DNA from: Methanosarcinales archaeon | GTDB taxonomy: Archaea > Halobacteriota > Syntropharchaeia > Alkanophagales > Methanospirareceae | Assembly (NCBI GenBank): GCA_030621945.1 | Contig: JAUXGS010000005.1 | Span: 1 to 13,504 of the forward strand | Direction: 5' to 3' | Length of the DNA: 13,504 nt | Shown here: positions 1 to 7,344 of the stretch, one piece after another | Numbering within the stretch: position 1 is the first letter of the stretch | Layout: every line of letters starts with the position of its first letter | Position numbers and translations under genes: made by a program | The notes under the pieces: model-generated | What the model was told of the DNA's origin: nothing | The model's input: the letters and a program-made list of their open reading frames with translations, nothing else | Database searches by the model: none

Positions 1-998
1 CGGTCTATCTCTTCTGCTTCCTTTTCTGCTTCCGCTCCTTCAATGCGCGACTTCATCAGCTTCTCGTCACTGACCAGCATTGTCTCTACCGCGCCGTACT
101 CCAACGCTTTTCTCACCTCCTCCTTACCGTAGACTGCCTTCCCACCTACCTCTTTGCTTATCTCTTCCATTAACCTGTCTAAAAGCGTAACTTCTTTGGT
201 GAGTCGCTCCTCCTTCTTCAATCGTTCGACCGCGCCCCGTTTCAACACTTCCAGGAACCCGGAAACACCGATTGAAGACGCCTGCTCTATTCTCGTCCTT
301 TTTGAGAGTTCTGCATCCTGCTCCTTCAGGAACGCAAAGAAATCGTCTTTTATGAAGCCCGGACCTGCAATGATAATCGCTTCTGCATTCAACGATTGAA
401 ACGAGTTCTTCACGTGCTTCAACAAATCGTTAAAGAAATCCTTTTTACCGCCTCCTGCTTGCTCCATGCCCTTTCCACTTCCATATCGTATCGAAAACAG
501 CTCGTCTACACCGTACTGCCTCACTACGCCTGCAATTGCCTCACCATCCTCCATAGTTACCACGAGCACGTCAGGCGCTGCAACCACCTTTTCCGCATCC
601 CTCAACCTCTTCAACTGATGCTCTTTCCATTCCTTCACCACGGAAAGCTTCACACCGGGTTCGATATTAAAAGTATGATACGCGCCCAGTTCGCTATCAG
701 GACCTTCCTCAATCATTCCTTTTATACGTAACCTGCGCGAGAATTTATGGAATTCCACGTCTTCGGTTCTTATACCCAATTTCACCGGCTTCTTATCCGC
801 CTTATCCGGTCGTACCTTATCGGTTGCCGCCTCTATCCTTCTATACGTAACCGAATACACAAGGTCTCCTGCTCCGATTACATGCTTGTGATGCCATAAG
901 TCATCCAGCGATTCGGGAATCAGCGCAATCTCACCGATACGCTTTCTTTCACCGCTCTCTTTCTCCTTTACCTTGAGCTTCTTCTTGAGGATTTTCAT
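1..998 (-). CDS. pelA: Archaeal Pelota (Dom34) ribosome-rescue factor, C-terminus cut by window edge
   Basis: I translated the minus strand from the ATG at 998-996. It stays open for 332 codons to the window edge with no stop, so roughly the last 20 residues of a usual ~350-residue aPelota lie outside. Seen directly: an N-terminal stretch with GEIALIPESLDDLWH and GDLVYSVTYRRIEAATDK, then LGIRTEDVEFHKFSRRLRI (the Lsm-like domain A), a central eRF1-like domain with VVRQYGVDELF and IIIAGPGFIKDDFF, and the start of the C-terminal domain with GAVETMLVSDEKL. There is no GGQ peptide-release motif, as expected for Pelota. Known role of the family: with aEF1A (or an Hbs1-like GTPase) and ABCE1 it enters the A site of stalled ribosomes and splits them, which supports no-go/non-stop rescue in the cytoplasm. 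The start has only a weak Shine-Dalgarno (AAGG). It is divergent from the phosphoesterase gene. Family assignment is near certain. Confidence 0.95.
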   Translation of the reverse strand, partial: MKILKKKLKVKEKESGERKRIGEIALIPESLDDLWHHKHVIGAGDLVYSVTYRRIEAATDKVRPDKADKKPVKLGIRTEDVEFHKFSRRLRIKGMIEEGPDSELGAYHTFNIEPGVKLSVVKEWKEHQLKRLRDAEKVVAAPDVLVVTMEDGEAIAGVVRQYGVDELFSIRYGSGKGMEQAGGGKKDFFNDLLKHVKNSFQSLNAEAIIIAGPGFIKDDFFAFLKEQDAELSKRTRIEQASSIGVSGFLEVLKRGAVERLKKEERLTKEVTLLDRLMEEISKEVGGKAVYGKEEVRKALEYGAVETMLVSDEKLMKSRIEGAEAEKEAEEID

Positions 999-1173
999 AG
1001 ATATGCCTTTTCTTTGATGAACAGCTTCGCTGTTCCATTGCTTTGGCAATACTGAAAGAAAAGCTTTACCAAAGTTAGAACTTATTTGTTCTTCCTTTCT
1101 CTTCTCTAAAAAGAAGAGGGTATCAAAGAAAAATTTTCTTTACGAAAGAAAGCCTTTCTCTTTAACAAACAGG
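999..1173. repeat. Divergent intergenic region with five perfect short inverted repeats
   Basis: These 175 bp separate pelota (minus) from the phosphoesterase (plus). Five perfect hairpin-forming repeats follow each other: GAACAGC/GCTGTTC at 1019-1025 and 1029-1035 (3-nt loop), ATTGC/GCAAT at 1037-1041 and 1046-1050, CTCTTCT/AGAAGAG at 1099-1105 and 1112-1118 (6-nt loop), AAAGAAAA/TTTTCTTT at 1125-1132 and 1134-1141 (1-nt centre), and AGAAAG/CTTTCT at 1147-1152 and 1154-1159. A longer-range pair, CTTTGG at 1041-1046 with CCAAAG at 1069-1074, encloses the palindrome AAAGCTTT (1060-1067). Sequence is strongly purine/pyrimidine segregated. I see no convincing BRE/TATA pair for either gene. Function (operator, RNA leader structure, or pausing/termination signal) is unknown. 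Confidence 0.6.
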
Positions 1174-1995
1174 ATGGACACAAACATAACGCTCAAACCA
1201 TTGATAGACGAACCGGCAATCGTAGTCGAGAACGACCATAAAGCCCTGGTGATTGCTGACATACATCTGGGTATCGAAGCAGAATTCAGGCAAAAGGGCA
1301 TCAATATCGGCAGTCAAACGGAAAAAATATTAGACCGAGCGATAAAATGCGTAAAAGCCGCGGAACCCGACGTGATCATTCTGCTGGGCGATGTGAAACA
1401 CGCGGTGCCACGGATATCGTTTACAGAGAGAAAGGAAGTGCCGTTCTTCTTGGCGCGCCTCGCCGAATATGCACCGGTATACATCGTGAAAGGGAACCAT
1501 GATGGCTATATAGACAAACTGCTGCCAGAGGTGGCAGCGCCATTACGGCAGCCCAAGCACGAAATAATCGTCAAAACGACAAAGGGATTTCTGTTTGACC
1601 ATGTTGGCTATACGCACGGGCATTCCTGGCCGTCTCCTGAGCTGTTCGCTGCACCATATATCCTCATCGGACACAATCACCCACGGATACGACTGGTCAG
1701 TTCAAGCTCGCGTTACAGAAGCATGAAACCCGTATGGATCCGTGTGCAATGCGATTACGAAGCGGTAATGAAGCAGTATCCGGAGCTGAAGCTGAATAAA
1801 CGAACCGCTCCGAGGGTAATAATCATGCCGGCATTTAACGAACTCTGTGGTGGCATTGCGTTTAACACTACGAAAAGAGAGCTTCTGGGGCCTGTAGCTT
1901 CGAAGCTACTTCGCGTAGAATCTATGGAAGTTTACCTATTGGATGGTACGTATATCGGAAAAGTGTGCGATCTTGAGGAGCAGATTACTGTTTAA
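1174..1995 (+). CDS. Calcineurin-like metallophosphoesterase, COG1407 type
   Basis: A 273-residue cytoplasmic protein with all the metal-binding signatures of the calcineurin-like phosphoesterase fold in order: D29-x-H31 (ADIHLG), G72-D73 (LLGDVKHAV), G107-N-H-D110 (KGNHDG), then YTHGHSWP and IGHNHPR in the second half. These are the ligands for a two-metal site. The pattern LLGDVKH and GHNHPR matches the archaeal 'ICC-like' COG1407 group, which also contains bacterial PdeM. The substrate for the archaeal members is not established and I do not assign one. The start ATG has only AGG close upstream, so translation may be leaderless or weakly SD-led. The gene runs convergently into fqoF. Its stop TAA (1993-1995) lies inside the fqoF coding end, giving an 11-nt tail-to-tail overlap. 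No signal peptide or membrane segment is apparent. Confidence 0.88.
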   Translation: MDTNITLKPLIDEPAIVVENDHKALVIADIHLGIEAEFRQKGINIGSQTEKILDRAIKCVKAAEPDVIILLGDVKHAVPRISFTERKEVPFFLARLAEYAPVYIVKGNHDGYIDKLLPEVAAPLRQPKHEIIVKTTKGFLFDHVGYTHGHSWPSPELFAAPYILIGHNHPRIRLVSSSSRYRSMKPVWIRVQCDYEAVMKQYPELKLNKRTAPRVIIMPAFNELCGGIAFNTTKRELLGPVASKLLRVESMEVYLLDGTYIGKVCDLEEQITV

Positions 1996-3037
1996 TATTC
2001 TTTTCCCGCTCCTTCTTGTGGTTGATAAGGAAGTCCAGCTCCTCCACCTTACCCTCACCAACCTCCGCATTACCCATCTTCTTGATATAATCCCAGATCT
2101 CCTTCCCGGCCTCTGTCCTCACCACGGTCGTTGAAAAGCCCGCTACACTGCCAACACTTCCGACACTCACATCGCTTTCCACCGCGGTAAAGTCTGTGCA
2201 CACATTGCACCCACTGGGAAGTATACCCGTAAGTTGACTTACCTTGAATTTCACTTCGTCATCGGTCATCGTAGCGACGAACTTACCCTTCATGATATCC
2301 GTTTTAATAAGCTTTGAGAAGTCAACACCCTTCTCTATCAGGTATTTCGAGACCTCATTGTAATGGAAGTTCTCCGTGCAGAACAAGCCCACCACGAGCT
2401 TCACCTTCTCCCGGAAAACGGGGAACTCCTCCTGCAGTTTCCTTATCCCAGAGACCATACAGGGCGTGCCAACCACACCCACACCCACCTTGCTGAACAT
2501 CACCGCCTTCTTCAATTCCGGAAGTATATCCGCAAAGACGTATTTTGTACCGCCTAACGGAAGCTTTTCAAGCTGCTCCTTTCCACGAACATGGAACACA
2601 CTCGTTCTCCACTGCTCATCACGGTCAACGAATAAGCCGCGGTCTATAAGGCCCATATCAATCGCGGAAAAGATGAATTCCGTTCCCATTGCACCATCCT
2701 GGCCTTTAAATCGTTTCGACTTACCCGCGGTGAACTCCATATAGTCGCCCAAACCGCTCTTGGGCTTGTAATCATATCGTGGGCACACCCGTACACAGGC
2801 GCCACAGTCAAGGCATTTCTCCTCATAATTCGGGAAATCTACTATATCCTCTTCGTTTACTATCAACTCACTCGGGCAGATAGAGACGCAGGTCAAACAC
2901 CGGCTGCACATCTGCGTATCAATAACCATCGCCTTGAGATTCTCAAAGAACAGTCTATCTTTCAGCTTCTTCTCAGGAATCTTCACTTCCCATTCAGCTT
3001 CACCTTTTCCCGTTTCGGTTACAGTTGCCATCTTCAT
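1985..3037 (-). CDS. fqoF: F420H2:quinone oxidoreductase subunit F, F420H2-oxidising iron-sulfur flavoprotein
   Basis: A 350-residue electron-input subunit. Residues ~36-90 form a two-cluster ferredoxin domain: C44-x2-C47-x2-C50-x3-C54-P and C75-x2-C78-x2-C81-x3-C85-P. The rest is an FrhB-family F420-dependent domain, recognised from GQDGAMGTEFIFSAIDMG (in place of the usual GGxVTA-type stretch), LPLGGTKYVFAD, VGTPCMVSGIRKL, GLFCTENF and SGCNVCTDFTAVESDVSVG. The family oxidises reduced F420 with FAD and passes electrons singly to the clusters. Here it is the last gene of the operon, 3 nt after fqoI. In Archaeoglobus it also ends the cluster, whereas in Methanosarcina fpoF is elsewhere. The start at 3037 is preceded by AGGAAGTGAT (SD-like) overlapping the fqoI stop. 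An in-frame ATG two codons later (3031) is possible. No membrane segment, so it should sit on the cytoplasmic arm. Homologues can also act as soluble F420/ferredoxin oxidoreductases. Confidence 0.93.
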   Translation of the reverse strand: MKMATVTETGKGEAEWEVKIPEKKLKDRLFFENLKAMVIDTQMCSRCLTCVSICPSELIVNEEDIVDFPNYEEKCLDCGACVRVCPRYDYKPKSGLGDYMEFTAGKSKRFKGQDGAMGTEFIFSAIDMGLIDRGLFVDRDEQWRTSVFHVRGKEQLEKLPLGGTKYVFADILPELKKAVMFSKVGVGVVGTPCMVSGIRKLQEEFPVFREKVKLVVGLFCTENFHYNEVSKYLIEKGVDFSKLIKTDIMKGKFVATMTDDEVKFKVSQLTGILPSGCNVCTDFTAVESDVSVGSVGSVAGFSTTVVRTEAGKEIWDYIKKMGNAEVGEGKVEELDFLINHKKEREKNIKQ

Positions 3038-3040
3038 TCA

Positions 3041-3775
3041 TCACTTCCTAACAAGCCTTAAAATTTGCATTGAGCATTCTTTAACACATAAGCCGCACCC
3101 GGTGCATTTCTCAGCGTCTATTGCCATCTTCACGGTCATCGTCGCCTCTTCTACAACCGAAGAAACCGCGCCACTTTCGCATATCCTATCGCAAACCTTG
3201 CACGCAAGACAGCTCCCTCTATCTACGCATACACTCACCATTGGAACCCCTTGCGACGGCTCAACATCAACAATAAGCGCGTCTTTCTCTTTTGTACGTT
3301 TCAACGAGAGGTCTTCTTTGTCAATGACATAGTCCACAACTCCCACATCCTCTCGAATTATCTCCGGCGGTTCAATCATCTCCTCGGTAGACGTGAACAT
3401 CTCGTCCATAGTCTTATATGCCACGTCGTGTATCTTTGTTGTCTTTAAAGCGCCACCAGGACACGAATCAATACAGAAATGGCAGAAGATGCACTTACCA
3501 TAATCTACGGTGGGATAATACCGCCCACTTGGAGCATCCTTCATCCAAATCGCATTCGCGGGACATACAAAAGAGCATTGAAAACAACTTATACACCGCT
3601 CAGGGTCGAAGAGCATATATCCTCTAAAACAGTCGGGCTGCCTCTTCCGTTCCCGTGGGTAATGTGTCGTTATGTTCAATGGCAGTGCCATTTCCTTTGC
3701 TGCTGTTGACAGTGCAGATACGTGATACTTTAACTTGTCCGACAGGTCGTATTCCGGTGTTCCAACTTTCTTCAT
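3041..3775 (-). CDS. fqoI: F420H2:quinone oxidoreductase subunit I with four [4Fe-4S] motifs
   Basis: Homologue of NuoI/FpoI. I place the start at ATG 3775-3773, which overlaps the fqoH stop as ATGA and has GGAGTGAT at 3786-3779; this gives 244 residues. An upstream in-frame ATG at 3841 would add 22 residues read through fqoH and looks spurious. Residues ~55-110 are the normal NuoI core: C61-x2-C64-x2-C67-x3-C71-P and C95-x2-C98-x2-C101-x3-C105-P, ligands of N6a/N6b-type clusters that link the input module to B. Unusually, after a ~70-residue acidic linker comes a second ferredoxin-like domain: C189-x2-C192-x2-C195-x3-C199 and C224-x2-C227-x2-C230-x3-C234. NuoI proteins typically have only two motifs and ~130-180 residues. 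The extra domain might dock FqoF or another donor (inference). Gap to fqoF is 3 nt. Confidence 0.93.
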   Translation of the reverse strand: MKKVGTPEYDLSDKLKYHVSALSTAAKEMALPLNITTHYPRERKRQPDCFRGYMLFDPERCISCFQCSFVCPANAIWMKDAPSGRYYPTVDYGKCIFCHFCIDSCPGGALKTTKIHDVAYKTMDEMFTSTEEMIEPPEIIREDVGVVDYVIDKEDLSLKRTKEKDALIVDVEPSQGVPMVSVCVDRGSCLACKVCDRICESGAVSSVVEEATMTVKMAIDAEKCTGCGLCVKECSMQILRLVRK

Positions 3776-4941
3776 ATTATCACTCCTATTACGACTGACC
3801 ATACCAGTGCGAATAATGCTAAGGTAAGCATTGCGCCCCATCCAATACTCAACGCTTGGTCAATCCTATACCGCGGATACACGCCACGAAGGTTGACCAG
3901 TACCAGCAGAATTATCAGCGTTTTTACCACGAACCAGATACCGTAGGATAACTCGCCCAAATAGGGGATGACAGGACCGCTTCCGCCTCCGAAGAATAGC
4001 ATCGTCATGATCGCCGCGAGAACATACGCTTTCTCATACGCCATTATATAAGCAAGTCCAAATACAATACCCGTATACTCAACAAACGGTCCAAAGGCTA
4101 CCTCCTGATCTGCTTCCGGAATGTCAAAGGGCAACCGTGCGGTAGCCATCGCTGTTGCAATGAAGAAGGTAAGAGCAGCAAAGGGATTGAGGATTATCCC
4201 CCAATGCAACCACGTGCTTTGATTAACGCCACTAACTACTTCTGCGGTGTTGGACGTCCCGTACAGGACGATCATTGCGAGGACTGAAATAATAAACGGG
4301 ATCTCGTAGGCGAAATACATGAACGCCTCTCGAACCGCACCGATGAAAGAGAACCGATTGTTCGAAGCCCAGGCGACACCGATGATAAATACGGGCATAA
4401 GACTTATCAACCCAATCATTATTTGCAATGCGTAGGGTGTTTCTATGGGAACGAGAGGATGACCGACGGCCCCAGCATTAATAAAGAGGAGCGGAAGCAA
4501 GACTGGGATGAAATAAAGGAACGGGAACTGCAAGAAATAATGTTTATGAGCATCTTTATGTATGATCACTTCCTGACATAGAAATCGTAGTGTATCTGCA
4601 AGCAACTGGATGCTCCCTCTCGTGTGCGGCTCAATCTCACGCGGACCGACCCGCCACTGCATCCGAGCCACGAGTTTCCGTTCAAGCCAGGGTAAAACGA
4701 GTAGCATAGTGCCCAGCGTAGCGAATCCCGGGATAATGATCAATGTAAAAAACGGTTTCCACAGTACAAATCCGATGATATACCTTACGACCGGCATGCC
4801 AAGTATAGAAAAGTCCAGCAGGAAAGCAACTATACCTCCTAATACGGGTATCTTAAGCAAGAACTCGTAGATTACGTACAGTAAGGGGATATTCACCGGG
4901 TTGTTCATTATCGTGCCTATGAGTCCGCTTATGTCAATCAT
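3772..4941 (-). CDS. fqoH: F420H2:quinone oxidoreductase subunit H (NuoH/ND1-like membrane subunit)
   Basis: A 389-residue, strongly hydrophobic protein. Diagnostic NuoH stretches are WLERKLVARMQWRVGPREI (the ERK-ARMQ-R-GP signature facing the quinone chamber), IQLLADTLRFLCQE, and ATARLPFDIPEADQEVAFGP followed by EYTGIVFGLAYIMAYE (the acidic loop and glutamate-rich region). It forms the quinone-access channel with the B and D parts and couples reduction to the membrane arm. The ERK motif begins near residue 86, some 45 residues later than is usual in NuoH, so there is a hydrophobic N-terminal extension that could be one or two extra membrane segments. The start at 4941 follows the fqoBCD stop by 18 nt, with GGAGCGAT 12 nt upstream. 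Internal in-frame ATGs (M12, M49) are alternatives; M49 would give a conventional length but I see no better SD there. Ends in ATGA with fqoI. Confidence 0.93.
   Translation of the reverse strand: MIDISGLIGTIMNNPVNIPLLYVIYEFLLKIPVLGGIVAFLLDFSILGMPVVRYIIGFVLWKPFFTLIIIPGFATLGTMLLVLPWLERKLVARMQWRVGPREIEPHTRGSIQLLADTLRFLCQEVIIHKDAHKHYFLQFPFLYFIPVLLPLLFINAGAVGHPLVPIETPYALQIMIGLISLMPVFIIGVAWASNNRFSFIGAVREAFMYFAYEIPFIISVLAMIVLYGTSNTAEVVSGVNQSTWLHWGIILNPFAALTFFIATAMATARLPFDIPEADQEVAFGPFVEYTGIVFGLAYIMAYEKAYVLAAIMTMLFFGGGSGPVIPYLGELSYGIWFVVKTLIILLVLVNLRGVYPRYRIDQALSIGWGAMLTLALFALVWSVVIGVII
3779..3786 (-). promoter_or_regulatory. Shine-Dalgarno site deciding the fqoI start
   Basis: The minus strand reads GGAGTGAT here, close to the archaeal consensus GGAGGTGAT. 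GGAG lies 7 nt before the ATG at 3775-3773, inside the last codons of fqoH. It supports translational coupling through the ATGA overlap and argues against the longer fqoI start at 3841. Confidence 0.75.
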
Positions 4942-4959
4942 CTTTCATCATCGCTCCTA

Positions 4960-7290
4960 TTATCTATCAGCCTCCGGTGGGAAGTATCCAAAACTACCAT
5001 AGACTGCCCAGAAGTCCGCATACCGTTCACCTTTGGCCGCTTCCATGAATCCTTTCAGGTTCATCCAACTGGGGCTTATTACCCGCACACGGTACGGAAC
5101 ATTTGACTCGCCATCACTGTTAATCGTAAATAACGTCGTGCCTCGAGCAGCCTCGGTAATGGTCGTCCATTCACCTTTTGGCAGCACAAGGTTACCAAAC
5201 ACTCTGAAGAAACTGCCTTTTATGTCGCTCGACGCCTCCTTGTATTCTCCCAGGATGTCTTCGCTCAGAATCGGGCCTTTTATATCTCTCACGGCATCTA
5301 CCCCCTGCTTCACTATCTTCACGCTCTCCCTTATCTCCTCCAACCTGCCCAGGAATCGACCCAGACAGTCACCGTCATCACCCGTCGTGACCTCAAAATC
5401 AACCTTATCATAAGCATCATACGGCGCTACCTTCCGGATGTCGTAATTCACTCCCGACGCCCTCAGGAACGGCCCAACCATGCCACACCGTATCGCATCC
5501 TCCTTCGTCAGCACGCCCACGCCTTTGGCTCGTGCTATTGTCACCGGATTATTCACAAAGATACTCTCAAACTTCTTCGCCCTTTTATGTATTGCAAACG
5601 TGATGTTATCTATCATTCCAAGCACATCGTCCGAGATGTCCCTTCGTAACCCACCGGGAACAATAAAGGAAGGTCCGCTTCTCGACCCAGAAATATGCAC
5701 CAACGGCTCGATTATCATCTCCCTGATTGCCATACAGTACATAAATCCGGTTGTATGCCCGAAGAACAGTGAGAATATTCCTGCGTCGTAGTAAAATGCT
5801 TCTATCCGCGATAGCTCAGATAGAATCGTCCGTAAGTACTTTGCCCTTTCTGGAACTTCAACGTCAAGCGCGTTCTCTAACGTCCTGACGTACGCCAAGT
5901 TCATGCTCGCCGGGTCGTTGATCGCCAAACGCTCGAATAACGGAACATTCTGGATATAAAGCTTGTTCTCCGCGAGCTTCTCCATTGACCGGTGTACAAA
6001 TCCCGGCTCGGGAAGAGCATCCACAATTCTGTCACCCTTTATCCTGAACGTCACCCGGAGATGCCCACTTCCTGGATGATGTGGTCCTATAGGGACTACA
6101 ATCTCGTCACTCGCAGGGGCGGTTTCGACGAATTCTTCCCAAATAGGGGTGTACAGATCCTTTGGAGGCTCAATGGGAACCATAAACTCTGGCTCTACAT
6201 CCTTCTCAAAGACGTACCGTTCCTCAGGAATTTTGTATTCTTTCCGCAACGGGAGATCCGGCGTATCAGGAGCAAGAACAAACTTCCTCCCCATCCAGTC
6301 GTTCCCCTCAAACCAAACGCCAAAAAACTCATGTAATTCGCGTTCGGAATAATTCGCGCTTTCCCATACAGATGTAAGGCTTGGGATTTTCGGGTTCTTT
6401 ATCCCTATCTCGGTGTAAATAGTTACAAGGACTGTCATCAGCTCTTCAATGCCGTAACTCGAAGTTACATACTCCACGATAAACTTCCGCTCATGTGGTA
6501 CCTGAATTACGTTCACGCTCTTTACATGGTCAAAGTTCATCTGGCCCTTGAGCTTCCGTGCAACCTCTATCAAGTTCTCCGGTGTTGTTCTGATAGCAAT
6601 ACGGTCTTTGCCGGTGATCGTTACGGATTCAAAAAGACCTTTAAGTTCTTTTCTGAGCGTGTGCTCCAACTCTTTCCCGAAGTCCCAGTCCACCACTCTT
6701 TTAACATCCACCTTAATTTCCGGTGTTGGCGCATAGATCTTTGGCGAAGTGGGCACCATTCGTTCTTCCAGCTTCTCTTCGAACGGCAACTCCACCTTCT
6801 TAAATTCAATCGTCTTTTTGTCCACACCCATTATCTTATCTTGAAGTGCTCTCACACCCCGTAAAAGGCTCTCGGGTGTTACAGGACAGCCAGGGACAAA
6901 GAAATCTACCGGGACGATATCAGAAGGATGCGTTATATTATAACTGTTCCAGAATATCCCGCCTCTTTCTCCACATGCCCCTATCACGTTCACATACTTA
7001 GGGTCGGGCATCTGTCCATACACGAATTGCAACGCCCTCGCCATCTTCCTTGTTATCGTTCCCTCAACGATGATAAAGTTCGACTGCCGGGAAATACCAA
7101 GGTTCAACGTGCCCAACCTCTCACCATCATAGCCACATGCAAACGCATGGGCGAGTTCAACGCCACAGCAAGAGGTGATGAAATGACAAGGCCATAAGCT
7201 CCACTTCGCCGACCATTTCTTGAGTGGTGCAAGGGGTCCAGACTCAAGGAAGTCTATATGCTCGTTCGGATTTTCCATTTTTGTCTTCAC
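4960..7290 (-). CDS. fqoBCD: Fused subunit B-C-D of F420H2:quinone oxidoreductase
   Basis: One uninterrupted 776-codon frame holds three complex I subunits. Residues ~15-160 are NuoB/FpoB: C41-C42, C106 and C135 (with PGCP) have the spacing of the N2 cluster ligands. After a charged linker (~160-200), residues ~200-380 are NuoC: SERELHEFFGVWFEG and LAPDTPDLPLRKEY are the classic end motif. Residues ~385-776 are NuoD: VVPIGPHHPGSGHLR, FVHRSMEKLAENKLYIQNV, SELSRIEAFYYDAG, SGPSFIVPGGLRRD and the C-terminal PPEADR. The paired nickel-binding CxxC motifs of related hydrogenases are absent, as in complex I. The protein forms most of the connecting module and the quinone site. The first codon is GTG (7290) with GAGGTGA only a few bases upstream. 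ATG at 7278 is an alternative that loses four residues. CD fusions (E. coli) and BCD fusions (some bacteria) are known; as I recall, A. fulgidus has a fused BC with separate D. Confidence 0.95.
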   Translation of the reverse strand: MKTKMENPNEHIDFLESGPLAPLKKWSAKWSLWPCHFITSCCGVELAHAFACGYDGERLGTLNLGISRQSNFIIVEGTITRKMARALQFVYGQMPDPKYVNVIGACGERGGIFWNSYNITHPSDIVPVDFFVPGCPVTPESLLRGVRALQDKIMGVDKKTIEFKKVELPFEEKLEERMVPTSPKIYAPTPEIKVDVKRVVDWDFGKELEHTLRKELKGLFESVTITGKDRIAIRTTPENLIEVARKLKGQMNFDHVKSVNVIQVPHERKFIVEYVTSSYGIEELMTVLVTIYTEIGIKNPKIPSLTSVWESANYSERELHEFFGVWFEGNDWMGRKFVLAPDTPDLPLRKEYKIPEERYVFEKDVEPEFMVPIEPPKDLYTPIWEEFVETAPASDEIVVPIGPHHPGSGHLRVTFRIKGDRIVDALPEPGFVHRSMEKLAENKLYIQNVPLFERLAINDPASMNLAYVRTLENALDVEVPERAKYLRTILSELSRIEAFYYDAGIFSLFFGHTTGFMYCMAIREMIIEPLVHISGSRSGPSFIVPGGLRRDISDDVLGMIDNITFAIHKRAKKFESIFVNNPVTIARAKGVGVLTKEDAIRCGMVGPFLRASGVNYDIRKVAPYDAYDKVDFEVTTGDDGDCLGRFLGRLEEIRESVKIVKQGVDAVRDIKGPILSEDILGEYKEASSDIKGSFFRVFGNLVLPKGEWTTITEAARGTTLFTINSDGESNVPYRVRVISPSWMNLKGFMEAAKGERYADFWAVYGSFGYFPPEADR

Positions 7291-7344
7291 TTCACCTCTC
7301 TATCTATATATATTCATTCAACTTTTTTATTTTCTCTCTTAGCT
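7291..7344 (-). other. AT-rich 54-nt break inside the operon between fqoA and fqoBCD
   Basis: This is the longest gap within the operon; the other junctions are 4-nt overlaps or gaps of 1 to 28 nt. It is AT-rich and contains TATATATAT at 7305-7313 and, on the minus strand next to the start, GAGAGGTGA. It carries the ribosome-binding site of fqoBCD. A secondary promoter is conceivable but not demonstrated by sequence. Confidence 0.4.

Noticed and set aside
154..731. Plus-strand open frames at 154-399 and 396-731
   Set aside because: Both are antisense to pelota, which translates into a clear family member on the minus strand; their peptides look like antisense reading (Ser/Arg/His/Cys-rich).
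2376..2744. Plus-strand 122-codon frame opposite fqoF
   Set aside because: Antisense shadow of a well-supported gene, with no recognisable motif; the same holds for 2934-3332, 5033-5413, 5480-5791, 5992-6336, 6493-6864 and 9248-9625.
3776..3841. Longer start for fqoI (ATG 3841, +22 residues)
   Set aside because: The extension lies wholly inside the fqoH 3' end in another frame. The ATG at 3775 has a good SD and the ATGA overlap typical of this operon.
7305..7313. TATATATAT as an internal promoter for fqoBCD
   Set aside because: It lies only about 18 nt before the GTG start, too close for the usual ~27-nt box-to-start distance. It fits only if ATG 7278 is the start, and AT-rich spacers give such words by chance.
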